From NCBI RefSeq assembly GCF_002153605.1, contig NZ_JOPG01000022.1, forward strand, positions 62,001 through 126,000: a stretch of 64,000 nt of DNA, written 5' to 3'. Every line of letters starts with the position of its first letter. The stretch's first letter is position 1. Under the pieces are notes generated by a model. It was not told the DNA's origin. It worked only from the letters and a program-made list of their open reading frames with translations, and ran no database searches. Shown one piece after another: positions 8,244 through 17,897 of this stretch. Origin of the DNA: Acetobacter malorum. Lineage in GTDB: Bacteria > Pseudomonadota > Alphaproteobacteria > Acetobacterales > Acetobacteraceae. Both the position numbers and the translations under genes were made by a program.

Positions 8244-9653
8244 TTAATGTCCGGCGTTATTTCCCGAAAAATCCGGAGCAGACAGACCTGACTGTGCCAG
8301 TTGCGCAACCACAGCCTGCTTCAGGCGCTCAAGAGCAGCTTCATCCGGCCCTTCAGCCCGCACCACCAGCACGGCCTGAGTGTTGGATGCCCGCAGCAAC
8401 CACCAGCCGTCAGGCGTATTGACACGCACGCCATCAATCTCAGAAACATCAGCGCCTTCGTGCCGTAAACGAGCCGCGACCTCCTCAATCACCTTGAATT
8501 TGCGTGTATCATCGCAGTCAAAGCGCACTTCCGGGGTAGAAACTGTGCGAGGCAATGCTTCTCTTATAGCTGAAAGCGGTTTGTCCTGACGCGCCAGAAT
8601 TCCTAGCAGCCGTACGGCGGCATACAAGGCATCATCAAACCCATACCATTTATCAGCAAAGAAAATATGGCCTGACATTTCTCCGGCCAGCGGAGACCCT
8701 GTTTCTGCCATTTTGGTTTTAATGAGAGAATGCCCGGTCCGCCACATAAGCGGCTTGCCGCCGGCTTTCCGCACCTCATCAAACAGAACCTGACTGGCTT
8801 TGACATCGGCAATAATTGTCGCACCGGGATGCGTTTTCAAAACGTCTCGTGCCAGCAGAATCAGGATCTGATCTCCCCAGAGAATTTCCCCCTGATCATC
8901 CACCACGCCAACCCGGTCTGCGTCACCATCAAAGGCCAGACCAATATCAGCCTTCTGCTTCCGTACCTCAGCAATCAGTTGCTCAAGGTTTTTTGCAACT
9001 GTGGGGTCTGGATGGTGTGCCGGAAAATGGCCATCAATCGCGCCATTCAGAACGGTGTGTTCACCCGGCAGTTCGGCCACCAGTTTTTGCAGAACGTCAC
9101 CCGCGGCACTGTTGCCGTTATCCCAGACAACTTTCAGGGGCTTCTCGCCCCCGTCCCAGTCTTTTAGCAGCCTGCGCACATAGTCCGTACGCAAATCAAG
9201 CCCGCGTATCGTGCCGCGTGCAGACGGCACGACATCGCCTGTTTTAGCAAGAACACCCAACTCCTGAAGCTGCGGGCCGAAAAAAGGCTTTCCGGCCAGC
9301 ATCATCTTGAAGCCGTTATAATCAGCAGGATTATGGCTGCCCGTTACCATCACCGCACCATCCGCCTGTAAGGAGACAGAGGCAAAATACAGCATTGGGG
9401 TCGGGCCGCAGCGCACCCGCACAACATTCAACCCGCAGGCAACCAGCCCTTTAACCAGCGCATCTTCCAAATCCGGAGAAGACAGGCGGCCATCATAACC
9501 GGTCACGACAGTTTTGCCGCCATGGCGAACGACAACAGAACCAAACGTCCGCCCGATGGCAAAGGCATCTTCAGACGTGAGGCTTTTCCCGACAATCCCG
9601 CGAATATCATATTCGCGGAGACTGGTCGGGTTGAACGTGTGCGTAAACGTCAT
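8244..9653 (-). CDS. Phosphomannomutase/phosphoglucomutase
   Basis: A 469-aa alpha-D-phosphohexomutase interconverting hexose 6- and 1-phosphates. FREYDIRG-type opening is seen as [14 protein letters not shown], the phosphoserine loop as [14 protein letters not shown], the metal-binding loop as FDGDADRVG, the sugar-specificity loop as GEMSGHIFF, and the phosphate-binding RASNTQ near the C-terminus. The GEMSGH loop is typical of AlgC/ManB enzymes acting on both mannose and glucose phosphates. Its ATG overlaps the galU stop by one base (TGATG). With GalU it leads to UDP-glucose, precursor of surface polysaccharide and, in acetic acid bacteria, of cellulose or acetan-type polymers. Confidence 0.93.
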   Translation of the reverse strand: MTFTHTFNPTSLREYDIRGIVGKSLTSEDAFAIGRTFGSVVVRHGGKTVVTGYDGRLSSPDLEDALVKGLVACGLNVVRVRCGPTPMLYFASVSLQADGAVMVTGSHNPADYNGFKMMLAGKPFFGPQLQELGVLAKTGDVVPSARGTIRGLDLRTDYVRRLLKDWDGGEKPLKVVWDNGNSAAGDVLQKLVAELPGEHTVLNGAIDGHFPAHHPDPTVAKNLEQLIAEVRKQKADIGLAFDGDADRVGVVDDQGEILWGDQILILLARDVLKTHPGATIIADVKASQVLFDEVRKAGGKPLMWRTGHSLIKTKMAETGSPLAGEMSGHIFFADKWYGFDDALYAAVRLLGILARQDKPLSAIREALPRTVSTPEVRFDCDDTRKFKVIEEVAARLRHEGADVSEIDGVRVNTPDGWWLLRASNTQAVLVVRAEGPDEAALERLKQAVVAQLAQSGLSAPDFSGNNAGH

Positions 9654-10537
9654 CAGATCTGAGACGTATATTTTTTCAGGAATGCTTTCACATCGTCAGC
9701 CAGATCGGGGCGTTCAAGAGAGAATGCGATCTGTGCTTCCAGGAAGCCGATCTTGTTCCCGCAGTCAAAACGCTCGCCTTCATAGCGCAGGCCATGGAAG
9801 GGCACGTGACCAATAGTTTTTGCCATAGCGTCCGTCAGCTGCACTTCACCACCCGCACCTTTTTCCAGCTTGGAGAGGTGTGTCATCACATCCGGGGTCA
9901 GAACATAACGACCAATGATGGACAGGTTGGACGGGGCATCTTCCGGCTTGGGCTTTTCAACAAGGCCTTTCACTTCCACCAGACGACCATCGTCCTTGCC
10001 GATGTCGAGAATGCCGTAACGGTTGGTCTGCTCACGCGGCACTTCCGTCACCGCCACAACATTCCCGCCAGTCTGGTTATAGGCATCAACCAGCTGCTTC
10101 ACGCAGGACGTGCCAGATTTCACAATGTCGTCCGGTAGCAGGATGGCGAACGGGTCATCCCCGATAAAGCTGCGGGCACACCAGATGGCATGACCAAGAC
10201 CCAGCGGCTCCTGCTGACGCACGGCAACCAGGGACCCGGCCTCGATGCTGGTGGGTTCAAGAGCTTTCAGGGTGTCCAGCTTGTTGCGTTCACGCAGTGT
10301 TGCTTCGAGCTCGTAGGCAATATCAAAATAATCGATCAGAGAATCTTTGCCACGCCCCGTGATCAGGCAGAATTCTTCAATCCCGGCTTCACGCGCTTCA
10401 TCGATGGCGTACTGGATCAGAGGCCGATCGACGACTGTCAGCATTTCCTTCGGCATGGCTTTGGTTGCCGGCAGGAAGCGTGTACCTAGCCCTGCAACCG
10501 GCAGGACTGCTTTACGTAAAGGCTTGGGCTTGGACAC
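9653..10537 (-). CDS. galU: UTP--glucose-1-phosphate uridylyltransferase
   Basis: A 294-aa nucleotidyltransferase making UDP-glucose from UTP and glucose 1-phosphate. The N-terminal signature [24 protein letters not shown] is complete, and the later blocks [31 protein letters not shown] and [15 protein letters not shown] are all present. Length is usual for bacterial GalU. It is the first gene of a two-gene operon with the phosphohexomutase, joined by a TGATG overlap. The ATG at 10537 begins directly upstream of the homology; the promoter should lie in the 311-base gap before it. Confidence 0.96.
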   Translation of the reverse strand: MSKPKPLRKAVLPVAGLGTRFLPATKAMPKEMLTVVDRPLIQYAIDEAREAGIEEFCLITGRGKDSLIDYFDIAYELEATLRERNKLDTLKALEPTSIEAGSLVAVRQQEPLGLGHAIWCARSFIGDDPFAILLPDDIVKSGTSCVKQLVDAYNQTGGNVVAVTEVPREQTNRYGILDIGKDDGRLVEVKGLVEKPKPEDAPSNLSIIGRYVLTPDVMTHLSKLEKGAGGEVQLTDAMAKTIGHVPFHGLRYEGERFDCGNKIGFLEAQIAFSLERPDLADDVKAFLKKYTSQI

Positions 10538-10848
10538 GAATACGACACCTTAAAAATGAGTTACAACAAAAGTGAACACTGTCGCTCGTAATCGCGGGGA
10601 CGCCCGCTCGTCAAATCAATCCTGCCCACCGACAAAACAACAGAGTGCTTTGTGTAAACACGCAGGAAAGTGTGACCGATACGGCAACACTGGCTCCATT
10701 TGCTTTTAAACCGGGAAAGCTGGGCCTGAATATGGCCAAATGAGCCAATTTACAGCTTTAAGCTGTTAAAAATTTAATATTTTGAGAAAAAGCAGCTCTC
10801 ACAGAAACCAGAACGTTTTTAAACTGATTTTTGTGAGAGCTGAAAAAA
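10538..10848. other. Intergenic region between galU and tRNA-Leu
   Basis: A 311-base gap, markedly richer in A+T than the surrounding genes. It holds the galU promoter region on its left (no convincing -35/-10 pair picked by eye) and the tRNA terminator on its right. A small AT-rich inverted repeat, ACAGCTTTAAGCTGT, lies at 10752-10766. No open frame with coding character is seen. Confidence 0.6.
10785..10845 (-). terminator. Rho-independent terminator of tRNA-Leu
   Basis: On the minus strand an 11-base perfect stem (CAGCTCTCACA at 10842-10832 with its complement at 10803-10793) closes a 28-base loop and is followed by CTTTTTCTC. It begins seven bases after the CCA end of the tRNA gene. Confidence 0.7.
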
Positions 10849-10935
10849 TGGTGCGGTCGAGAAGACTCGAACTTCCACGGGGTATTCCCCCACAAGCACC
10901 TCAAGCTTGCGCGTCTACCATTCCGCCACGACCGC
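10849..10935 (-). tRNA. tRNA-Leu (anticodon GAG)
   Basis: An 87-nt class II tRNA gene. The acceptor stem pairs GCGGTCG with CGACCGC, the discriminator is A and CCA is encoded. The anticodon arm is CAAGC-TTGAGGT-GCTTG, giving anticodon GAG for CUC/CUU leucine codons. A long variable arm (TGGGGG-AATA-CCCCGTGG region) and the T arm with GTTCGAGTC follow. No intron or mismatch in the acceptor stem is seen. Confidence 0.96.
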
Positions 10936-10980
10936 ACGTGACAACCAGCATCTGAAAGGCGATACCGTTTGGTGAGAAGC

Positions 10981-11009
10981 CCTATAACCGAACCGAGATC
11001 ACGCGGCAA
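10981..11009 (-). promoter_or_regulatory. Possible promoter of tRNA-Leu
   Basis: On the minus strand TTGCCG (11009-11004) and TATAGG (10986-10981) are separated by 17 bases, about 45 bases upstream of the mature tRNA 5' end. The -35 element touches the lipB start codon on the other strand. Assigned by eye only. Confidence 0.45.
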
Positions 11010-11698
11010 TGACCAACGCACGTTTTTTATGGGAAATTAGCAAAAAGCCGGTTCCCTACCCCGCCGCACTGGCGCGCATGCAAACTCTGGCACGGGAAAT
11101 CCGGGCCAATGAGGTCGTGGAGCGCGTCTGGCTGCTGGAACACCCGCCGCTTTTTACCGCAGGTACATCCGCCAAAGCGGAAGATTTATTCAACCCGCAC
11201 CAGTACCCAACCTATGATGCCGGCCGTGGCGGCCAATGGACCTATCACGGGCCGGGGCAGCGAATCGCTTATGTTATGCTGGATCTGCACAAGTCTCACG
11301 GCGAGGTTCAGGCTCGTGATGTGAGATCTTACGTCCACGGACTGGAAGAATGGGTCATTCGCACCCTCGCAACTTTTGGATTGAAAGGGGAATGCCGCGA
11401 AGGGCGTGTCGGTGTGTGGGTCATTGATCCTGCAACCGGGCAGGAAGAAAAAATTGCAGCCATCGGCGTCCGTGTCTCACGCTGGGTAAGCTGGCACGGG
11501 GTGTCCATTAATCTGAACCCCCGCCTGTCCGATTTTGAGGGCATTGTCCCCTGCGGCATTCGGGAATTCGGCGTCACCAGCTTTGAGAAGCTGGGGCTGA
11601 ATGTCACGATGGCCCAGTTGGATGCAGCGCTGGCGGAAAGCTGGCAGACTGTTTTTGGCAGCACGCCGTCTGCGCTCACACCCCTCCCAGACGAATGA
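11009..11698 (+). CDS. lipB: Lipoyl(octanoyl) transferase
   Basis: A 229-aa octanoyl-ACP:protein transferase that moves octanoate from acyl carrier protein to lipoyl domains, upstream of LipA. Family blocks are [29 protein letters not shown], the catalytic lysine segment [17 protein letters not shown] and the catalytic cysteine segment [14 protein letters not shown]. Products serve pyruvate and 2-oxoglutarate dehydrogenase complexes. ATG 11009 gives the usual length. The 3' end overlaps the convergent LolA-like gene by 23 bases. Confidence 0.96.
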   Translation: MTNARFLWEISKKPVPYPAALARMQTLAREIRANEVVERVWLLEHPPLFTAGTSAKAEDLFNPHQYPTYDAGRGGQWTYHGPGQRIAYVMLDLHKSHGEVQARDVRSYVHGLEEWVIRTLATFGLKGECREGRVGVWVIDPATGQEEKIAAIGVRVSRWVSWHGVSINLNPRLSDFEGIVPCGIREFGVTSFEKLGLNVTMAQLDAALAESWQTVFGSTPSALTPLPDE

Positions 11699-12272
11699 AC
11701 AATGTGCGCTGCCGTTCATCCAGAATGCGGATTTCATAAAGATCCAAAGCGCGTCCGGTATCCCGGAAAATCAATGTTACCAGCCCCTGTGACGGATTTT
11801 CCGTGCGCGCCAGCGAAATCTGCAGGATTCCCGGCGGCTTTTGAATATCAGTGACGGTCACCGGCCCTGAGAGCGTAATGGGGTTGCCCATCAGCACACC
11901 GAGCGGATTATGCGCCAGACCCATGCGTGTTTCAGACCCGGTCTGACTATCCTTGAACACGGCATGCGCGCCGGATGCTTCAAGATCCATGCTATGCGGC
12001 ACGGTATAATTCAGGTGCAGGTAACCCGCGTGATAGGTCAGCACGCCACCACCGGTCGAACCATTCGGCCATGTCTGGGTGAACGGTATATTTTCCAGCT
12101 TTGCGGCCCGCAACCAGCTTTCAACACGAGCTGTATCACTGCCCTGAGGAGCGGTCTGACCGCCCTGCCCTGTGGCACAGGCAGCCAGAAAAGCCGGCGC
12201 CAGAAAAGCCAGACTGCGGCGCGTCAGACCTGAGGCCGCTTGATGCCGTGGAAGTCTTCTCTGCTGCGTCAT
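11676..12272 (-). CDS. LolA-like outer-membrane lipoprotein carrier family protein, probable lipoprotein
   Basis: A 198-aa exported protein. The N-terminus has twin arginines and a lipobox ([16 protein letters not shown]), so it may be a lipoprotein with the acylated cysteine near residue 32. The mature part has the LolA C-terminal pattern ending [23 protein letters not shown], preceded by [14 protein letters not shown] and [11 protein letters not shown], which match the barrel strands of LolA. Classical LolA is a soluble periplasmic shuttle that takes lipoproteins from LolCDE to the outer membrane; a membrane-anchored form would be unusual. The gene overlaps bolA by four bases (ATGA) and the 3' end of lipB by 23. 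Assignment rests on weak similarity. Confidence 0.6.
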   Translation of the reverse strand: MTQQRRLPRHQAASGLTRRSLAFLAPAFLAACATGQGGQTAPQGSDTARVESWLRAAKLENIPFTQTWPNGSTGGGVLTYHAGYLHLNYTVPHSMDLEASGAHAVFKDSQTGSETRMGLAHNPLGVLMGNPITLSGPVTVTDIQKPPGILQISLARTENPSQGLVTLIFRDTGRALDLYEIRILDERQRTLFIRLGGV

Positions 12273-12604
12273 GCCAGAGCACTTTCTTCTTCCGGCGTAC
12301 GCAGTGTCAGCGCCAGTGCGTGCAGGCCACTGCCGAACTCGTAACTCAGCGCATCATGCACCATGCGGGAGCGATTCACCCGGTTCACCCCTTCAAACAG
12401 AGGACTGACCAGATAAACGCGAAAATGCGTTTCTGTCGCCCCGGCTTCCGGGCCGCGCGTCATGGCCACATGGTGGGCATGGCGGCTGCTTTCATCCAGA
12501 ATTTCAAGCCGCGTCGGCTTAAAGGCAGCGGTCAGAGCGTCTCTTACCCGGCGGGCACGGATACCGTCTGCCTCAGGCGTGGAAGCTGAATTGCGTTGCG
12601 TCAT
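12269..12604 (-). CDS. BolA family protein
   Basis: A 111-aa BolA-type protein, a class II KH-like fold that partners monothiol glutaredoxins in iron-sulfur trafficking and affects envelope stress responses. The core RVRDALTAAFKPTRLEILDESSRHAHH, the FRVYLVSPLFEGVNRVNRSRMVHDAL segment and the closing GLHALALTLRTPEE are diagnostic; the helix-turn-helix-like VSPLFEG is well kept. ATG 12604 follows GTAGG. A longer open frame upstream overlaps the divergent J-protein gene and lacks homology. ATGA overlap with the LolA-like gene implies coupled translation. Confidence 0.9.
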   Translation of the reverse strand: MTQRNSASTPEADGIRARRVRDALTAAFKPTRLEILDESSRHAHHVAMTRGPEAGATETHFRVYLVSPLFEGVNRVNRSRMVHDALSYEFGSGLHALALTLRTPEEESALA

Positions 12605-12651
12605 CCTACGTTCCCTCTTGCACAGAACACACCAGCACGCACATAACCCTG

Positions 12652-13260
12652 ATGATGAAGCGAAGGAATACCCGTCACCGGGCGTTCGATCCGGATCCGG
12701 ATGCGCCCCAGCGCTGCTGTGACATGCCTGATTGTGAAAAGCCGGCAGGCTACCGTGCCCCCCGCTCACGCGAGACTCTCAACCAGTATTACTGGTTCTG
12801 TCTCGAGCATGTGCGGGAGTATAACGCACGCTGGGATTACTACAAAGGGATGTCACCCGGCCAGATTGAAGCGCATCTGCGTGCCGATATCGCATGGGAT
12901 CGGCCGTCCTGGGCGTTTGGCCAGAGTGCGAAGCCGGGTAAGCAGACATTTAATGAAGAAGATGTTCTCGACCCGCTTGATATTCTCGGCCAGAACCGAC
13001 GCTCCCGCGCGGAACGCGCCAAAAGTCGCGCCACGCCCGGCGCACCGGAAGCCCTGCGTGAACCTCTGGCAACACTCGGCCTGCCCTGGCCTGTAACGCT
13101 GGACGATGCAAAAGCGCGTTACCGCTCACTGGCCCGCAAACATCATCCGGATGCCAATAATGGTGACCGACGCTCGGAAGAGCGGCTGAAAAGCATCAAT
13201 GTTGCGTTCACGGCCCTCAGGGCACATCTTATGTCAGAGGGCCTCGAAAAAGCGGGGTAA
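12652..13260 (+). CDS. J-domain (DnaJ-like) protein with N-terminal cysteine motif
   Basis: A 202-aa protein with an N-terminal domain containing RCCDMPDCEKPAGYRAPRSR and YYWFCLEHVREYN, probably a small metal-binding module (Cys, Cys, Cys, His), a charged linker, and a C-terminal J domain. The J domain has TLDDAKARYRSLARKHHPDANN with the HPD tripeptide needed to stimulate Hsp70 ATPase. There are no G/F or zinc-finger regions of true DnaJ, so it is a specialised co-chaperone. The start may be ATG 12652 or 12655. It is 97 bases before cobS and divergent from bolA; bolA, this gene and cobST form a conserved alphaproteobacterial neighbourhood. Confidence 0.87.
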   Translation: MMKRRNTRHRAFDPDPDAPQRCCDMPDCEKPAGYRAPRSRETLNQYYWFCLEHVREYNARWDYYKGMSPGQIEAHLRADIAWDRPSWAFGQSAKPGKQTFNEEDVLDPLDILGQNRRSRAERAKSRATPGAPEALREPLATLGLPWPVTLDDAKARYRSLARKHHPDANNGDRRSEERLKSINVAFTALRAHLMSEGLEKAG

Positions 13261-13356
13261 CCATGCCATGCTGGCTGCATTATAAAAGAAGTAGCCCGGA
13301 CACAGGCGCGTGTCTGACTGCCTTCCGGAATGCCCACCCTACCAGACGGATAAAGA

Positions 13357-14355
13357 ATGACTGATTCTGCCAGCCTGACCACCACAGGCGATCTCCCCCC
13401 GATTTCAGCTCTTTCTGCGCCTGATCTTCAGGTTTCTGTGCGCGAGGTGTTTGGTATCGATTCTGACATGACGGTTCCGGCCTTCTCCGTCCGTACCGAG
13501 CATGTGCCGGAGATTGACCCTGCCTATCTGTTCGACCACGACACCACACTGGCCATTCTGGCAGGCTTTGCGTTCAACCGCCGCGTGATGGTGCAGGGCT
13601 TCCACGGGACCGGGAAATCTTCTCATATCGAGCAGATTTCTGCCCGTCTGAACTGGCCATGCGTCCGCATCAATCTGGACAGCCACGTCTCCCGTATCGA
13701 CCTGATCGGCAAGGACGCCATTGTGGTGCGCGATGGCCAGCAGATTACGGAATTTCAGGAAGGCCTGCTGCCCTGGTGCCTCCAGCACCCCTGCGCTCTG
13801 GTGTTTGATGAATATGATGCAGGCCGCCCGGATGTGATGTTCGTCATTCAGCGCGTGCTGGAAGTGGAAGGGCAACTGACCCTGCTGGATCAGAACCGCG
13901 TGATCAAACCGCATCCGTGGTTCCGTCTGTTCGCTACCGCCAACACCATTGGTCTGGGGGACACGACCGGTCTGTATCACGGCACACAGCAGATCAATCA
14001 GGGCCAGATGGACCGCTGGAACATCGTGACGTCCCTGAATTATCTGCCGCATGCGCAGGAAGTGGGTATCGTGCTCTCCCGCATGGGTATCAGCCCGGAT
14101 GACAGAGAAGCCCGCCGCACTATTGAAAGTATGGTCGCGCTGGCTGAACTCACGCGTGCAGGCTTCATGGCGGGGGATCTGTCCACCGTGATGTCCCCGC
14201 GCTCCGTGATTGCATGGGCTGAAAACGAGAAGATTTTCAAGGATACGGCGTTCGCCTTCCGCGTGACCTTCCTCAATAAGTGTGATGAGGCCGAACGCGG
14301 CATGGTGGCCGAATATTATCAGCGCTGCTTCAACAAAAGCCCCCTGTCCAAATAA
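13357..14355 (+). CDS. cobS: Aerobic cobaltochelatase subunit CobS
   Basis: A 332-aa MoxR-like AAA+ ATPase. With CobT it forms the chaperone-like ring that drives CobN to insert cobalt into hydrogenobyrinate a,c-diamide. Walker A is GFHGTGKSS, preceded by the FNRRVMVQ block; Walker B is ALVFDEYDAGRPD; the sensor region is LFATANTIGLGDTTGLYHGTQQIN, a CobS signature. The C-terminal part ALTRAGF...MSPRSVIAWAEN is also typical. It is 36 bases upstream of cobT. No cobN lies in the window. Confidence 0.95.
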   Translation: MTDSASLTTTGDLPPISALSAPDLQVSVREVFGIDSDMTVPAFSVRTEHVPEIDPAYLFDHDTTLAILAGFAFNRRVMVQGFHGTGKSSHIEQISARLNWPCVRINLDSHVSRIDLIGKDAIVVRDGQQITEFQEGLLPWCLQHPCALVFDEYDAGRPDVMFVIQRVLEVEGQLTLLDQNRVIKPHPWFRLFATANTIGLGDTTGLYHGTQQINQGQMDRWNIVTSLNYLPHAQEVGIVLSRMGISPDDREARRTIESMVALAELTRAGFMAGDLSTVMSPRSVIAWAENEKIFKDTAFAFRVTFLNKCDEAERGMVAEYYQRCFNKSPLSK

Positions 14356-14391
14356 GGGCGTCTGAAGCACAAACGGAGAGCGGCTTTATCA

Positions 14392-16335
14392 ATGGCTGAC
14401 AGCAGGAAGGGAGCGCACGCTCCACCGTCTGGCCATAACCGGCCAGCCAGCGAGTCCGAGCAGACCAACAAGGTTGATGCCTTTAAGCAGGCCACAGCAG
14501 CCACTTTGCGGGCCATCGGCGGCCAGCGGGATGCAGAGGTTTCATTCCATACAGGCAACATGCCTGTGGGGCCGATCAGTCTTGCCGGAAAAATCCGCCT
14601 CCCCCAGCCTTCCCGCCATATGGATGCGGAAGAAATTGAGCGTATCCGTGGGGTCGCGGATGCGCAGGCGCTGCGGCTGAAACATCATGATTTTGACCTG
14701 CACCATGCCCGGCAGCCAGACGATGCGATGGCGCGTGAGGTGTATGACGCGCTGGAACAGGCCCGTATTGAGGCTGTTGGGGCGCGGCATATGCGTGGCG
14801 TGGCTGCAAACCTGCGCCACAGACTGGAAAAGGACTGTCAGGCTGCCGGGCTGGACCGGATTACAGACCCCGATGAACTCTCTCCGGCCGTTGCACTGGA
14901 ACTGCTGGCACGGGAACGCCTGACTGGCGAACCGTCCCCGGACTCTGCGCAGTCTATCTTGCGTAAATGGCAGGCTGCTCTTTCCCCGCAGGCACAAACC
15001 GCTCTGGAAAATCTGGCTCTCAGTCAGGATGATCAGGCTGCCTACGCCAAAGCGACCCGGAGGCTTCTGGCGGCCTGCTCTCTGACGGAAGACGACACGC
15101 CATCGGACGAGATGGAAGCCGATGATAACGGCTCAGACTCTGCTGCGAACGAAGACAAAAGCAACGCTCCGCCACCAGAAGCGCAGGAGGAAGATGTTCC
15201 GCCAGAGCCGGACTCTTCTTCCGACCCGGTCCCGCAGCCTGAACTGATGGGCGGCGGCGGTGAAGCCTCACCAGAAGCAATGGAAGAAGACCGCGAGGGC
15301 AGCGGTGCTGATGGCACGGGCGAAGCCGCAGGCCCCAGCGCTCCCCCTGAGCGCGAGCCAGGTGAGACCGCTGGCGGATACCACGCCTACACCACCGCCT
15401 TTGATGAAGAAATCAAAGCAGAAGAGTTGTGTGACCCGGAAGAACTGAACCGGCTACGGCACCAGCTGGACCTGCAACTGGCCACGCTGCAGGGGGTTGT
15501 CTCCCGTCTGGCCAACAAACTGCAACGCCGCCTGATGGCCCAGCAGACGCGCGCGTGGGAGTTTGACCTTGAAGAAGGTATTCTGGATGCCGGGCGTCTT
15601 TCGCGCATTGTGGTCAACCCTATGCTGTCCCTCTCCTACAAGCGGGAGCAAGAGACAGAATTTCGCGATACGGTTGTCACGCTACTGATTGATAATTCCG
15701 GTTCCATGCGCGGTCGCCCCATTTCGGTGGCAGCGTCCTGCGGGGATATTCTGGCCCGCACGCTGGAACGGTGTGGCGTGAAAGTGGAAATTCTCGGCTT
15801 TACCACCCGCGCGTGGAAAGGCGGCCAAAGCCGCGAGCAATGGGTTAAAGACGGCAAACCGGCAGAACCCGGACGCCTGAATGATCTGCGGCACATTATC
15901 TACAAAGCCGCTGACATGCCCTGGCGGCGGGCACGCCCCAATCTCGGTCTGATGCTGCGTGAAGGGCTTTTGAAAGAAAACATCGACGGTGAAGCCCTGC
16001 TCTGGGCATGGCGGCGCCTGAAGGGGCGGCCGGAATCCCGCAAGATTCTGATGGTGATTTCAGATGGCGCGCCGGTGGATGACAGCACGCTGTCCGTCAA
16101 CCCGGCCTCCTATCTGGAAGACCACCTGCGCGCTGTTATTCATCAGATTGAAGAACGCAGCCCCGTCGAACTGACCGCTATCGGGATTGGTCATGACGTG
16201 GGACGCTATTATCAGCGCGCCGTGACCATTACCGATGCGGAAGAGCTGGGTGGCACCATGTTGCAGGCGCTTTCCGGTCTGTTTGATGAAAAACAGAACC
16301 GGCCCGGTCGCCGCGGCAAAGCCAGACGGCGATAA
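14392..16335 (+). CDS. cobT: Aerobic cobaltochelatase subunit CobT
   Basis: A 647-aa partner of CobS. The N-terminal half is helical and ends in a long acidic, Pro/Glu/Asp-rich linker (about residues 235-330, rich in runs such as [14 protein letters not shown]). The C-terminal half is a von Willebrand A domain with the MIDAS motif [13 protein letters not shown] near residue 435, [14 protein letters not shown], and a closing [22 protein letters not shown] segment characteristic of CobT. Length is usual for the family. ATG 14392 follows GGAGAGCGGC. The pair is likely one operon; the hairpin at 16352-16407 lies just after it. Confidence 0.95.
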   Translation: MADSRKGAHAPPSGHNRPASESEQTNKVDAFKQATAATLRAIGGQRDAEVSFHTGNMPVGPISLAGKIRLPQPSRHMDAEEIERIRGVADAQALRLKHHDFDLHHARQPDDAMAREVYDALEQARIEAVGARHMRGVAANLRHRLEKDCQAAGLDRITDPDELSPAVALELLARERLTGEPSPDSAQSILRKWQAALSPQAQTALENLALSQDDQAAYAKATRRLLAACSLTEDDTPSDEMEADDNGSDSAANEDKSNAPPPEAQEEDVPPEPDSSSDPVPQPELMGGGGEASPEAMEEDREGSGADGTGEAAGPSAPPEREPGETAGGYHAYTTAFDEEIKAEELCDPEELNRLRHQLDLQLATLQGVVSRLANKLQRRLMAQQTRAWEFDLEEGILDAGRLSRIVVNPMLSLSYKREQETEFRDTVVTLLIDNSGSMRGRPISVAASCGDILARTLERCGVKVEILGFTTRAWKGGQSREQWVKDGKPAEPGRLNDLRHIIYKAADMPWRRARPNLGLMLREGLLKENIDGEALLWAWRRLKGRPESRKILMVISDGAPVDDSTLSVNPASYLEDHLRAVIHQIEERSPVELTAIGIGHDVGRYYQRAVTITDAEELGGTMLQALSGLFDEKQNRPGRRGKARRR

Positions 16336-16351
16336 ACCCTGCCTTTCAGTT

Positions 16352-16407
16352 CTCATCCTTCAGCACAGGCACCGATACAAAAACCGGCACCTGCGCTGAA
16401 GGATGAG
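16352..16407. terminator. Long hairpin between convergent cobT and decarboxylase genes
   Basis: Arms CTCATCCTTCAGC (16352-16364) and its perfect complement (16395-16407) extend inward with CAGG/CCTG and CCG/CGG pairs. There is no T run on either side, so it is a stable hairpin in both transcripts and a possible factor-assisted terminator or mRNA 3' end stabiliser. Confidence 0.55.
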
Positions 16408-16439
16408 GCTGGCTACTTGGGCTGCCTCACAAATCTCAC

Positions 16440-17894
16440 TCAGGCCGTCTGACGTTCCAGCTTCTGCCAGAGCCGCTTTTCCGCCAGATCCAGCAGAGTC
16501 TCCAGCATCAGATCAGCGTCAGTCTCCACCGTCCGGTGGTTGACGATCGCAGCCCGAATGGCGCGCTTGCCATGTATGAGTGTCGTGGAGGGTGCAGCGA
16601 CCCCGCTTTCCTGCAAGTCTTTCACCAGTTCGCCATTCAGGCTGTCTTCATCCGTGCCTGAAGCAATCACACGGAAGCAGACAATATTAAGCGTAACGGG
16701 TGCCAGCAATTCGAGGCAGGGCGTTGCCTGAACCCGTGCAGCCAGATGCTGCGCTACAGCACAACATTGTGACACTACACCGCCAAGGCGCTCAGTTCCG
16801 AAAGAAGCCAGCGTGAACCAGACTTTCAACGCCCGAAAACCACGGGACAAATCTGGCCCCAGATCACAAAACCACGGAGCGCCGGCAGCCAGCCCGCGAT
16901 CTTCCCGTGACAGATACGCCAGAGACTGCGCAAACGCCGCCGCCTGCCGCCCCGGCTCCCGGACCAGAACGCACCCGGCATCGTAAGGCGTCTGCGCCCA
17001 CTTATGGAAATCAAACGCAATGCTGTTAGCGCGTTCCATCCCTGCCAGCGCCGGAGCATAGTCTGGAGAAAGACGCGCCATAGCGCCAAATGCCCCATCC
17101 ACATGGAACCAGAGATTTTCAGCCTCGGCAAAGTCCGCCAAAGCCGTCAATGGATCAATCGAGCCGGTATCAACCGTCCCTGCGGTGCCGACCACCACAA
17201 ACGGTTCCAGCCCGGCGGCCCGGTCTGCAGCCACCATTTCGTGGAGAGCCGCTATATCCATTCGGAAGTCTGCATCCACTGGCACCCGGCGCAGGGCCTG
17301 TGTACCAAGGCCAGCCATATCAAAGGCACGAGCAATGCAGCCGTGAGCCGTCTGGGCGGCGTAGCCAACCAGCCTGCGCCCTGCCAGCCCAGCACTCCGC
17401 ATTTCCAGACCGCTCTCCACAGCGCGGCTTGCCGTAATCATGGCAATAAAATTAGCCATGGACGAGCCCGTAACCAGAACACCCGTCGCAGTTTCCGGAA
17501 AGCCGAGCATGGTCGCAGCCCAGCGGATAACCATGCGTTCCACTTCAATCGGCGCATGGTCCCGACCACCCAGGTTGGCGTTCAGCCCCGCAGCCAGAAG
17601 CTCGGCCAGCATTCCCTGTGCCGTGCCGCCTCCATGCACCCACCCCATAAAGCGCGGATGCCGGTTGCCTGTCGCATAAGGTGTCACTGACTGAGTAAAC
17701 TGCTCATAAAGTGCCGTGAGAGACGTTTCCTGCGTGGGGAGCGCCGTATCCCGAAAACTCTGCCGGACAGTCTCTGGCATCGGCTGCCAGACCGGGCCGG
17801 AGGCCACGTTCTGCACATTATCCAGCATTTCATCCAGCATGCGGTGCCCCAGCGCCCGTAATGCGTCCCAGTTTTCCGGATCAAGCCCCGCCAC
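16440..17894 (-). CDS. Pyridoxal phosphate-dependent (group II, aromatic-L-amino-acid type) decarboxylase
   Basis: A 484-aa fold-type I decarboxylase. Recognised parts are the substrate loop HPRFMGWVHGGGTAQGMLAELLAAGLN, the PLP phosphate region VTGSSMANFIAMITA, the VVVGTAGTVDTGSIDPL block, the cofactor aspartate in WFHVDGAFGAMA, and the Schiff-base lysine in SIAFDFHKWAQTPYDAGC. Group II members decarboxylate aromatic amino acids, histidine, glutamate or diaminobutyrate; the substrate here cannot be read from sequence. The gene is three bases downstream of a transporter gene, on the same strand, which suggests linked function such as amine or acid exchange. Convergent with cobT. Confidence 0.85.
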   Translation of the reverse strand: MAGLDPENWDALRALGHRMLDEMLDNVQNVASGPVWQPMPETVRQSFRDTALPTQETSLTALYEQFTQSVTPYATGNRHPRFMGWVHGGGTAQGMLAELLAAGLNANLGGRDHAPIEVERMVIRWAATMLGFPETATGVLVTGSSMANFIAMITASRAVESGLEMRSAGLAGRRLVGYAAQTAHGCIARAFDMAGLGTQALRRVPVDADFRMDIAALHEMVAADRAAGLEPFVVVGTAGTVDTGSIDPLTALADFAEAENLWFHVDGAFGAMARLSPDYAPALAGMERANSIAFDFHKWAQTPYDAGCVLVREPGRQAAAFAQSLAYLSREDRGLAAGAPWFCDLGPDLSRGFRALKVWFTLASFGTERLGGVVSQCCAVAQHLAARVQATPCLELLAPVTLNIVCFRVIASGTDEDSLNGELVKDLQESGVAAPSTTLIHGKRAIRAAIVNHRTVETDADLMLETLLDLAEKRLWQKLERQTA

Positions 17895-17897
17895 GTT

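Noticed and set aside
10849-10935. tRNA-Leu as an integration site for a genomic island
   Set aside because: No integrase gene and no repeated 3' tRNA fragment were seen nearby, and both flanks are core genes.
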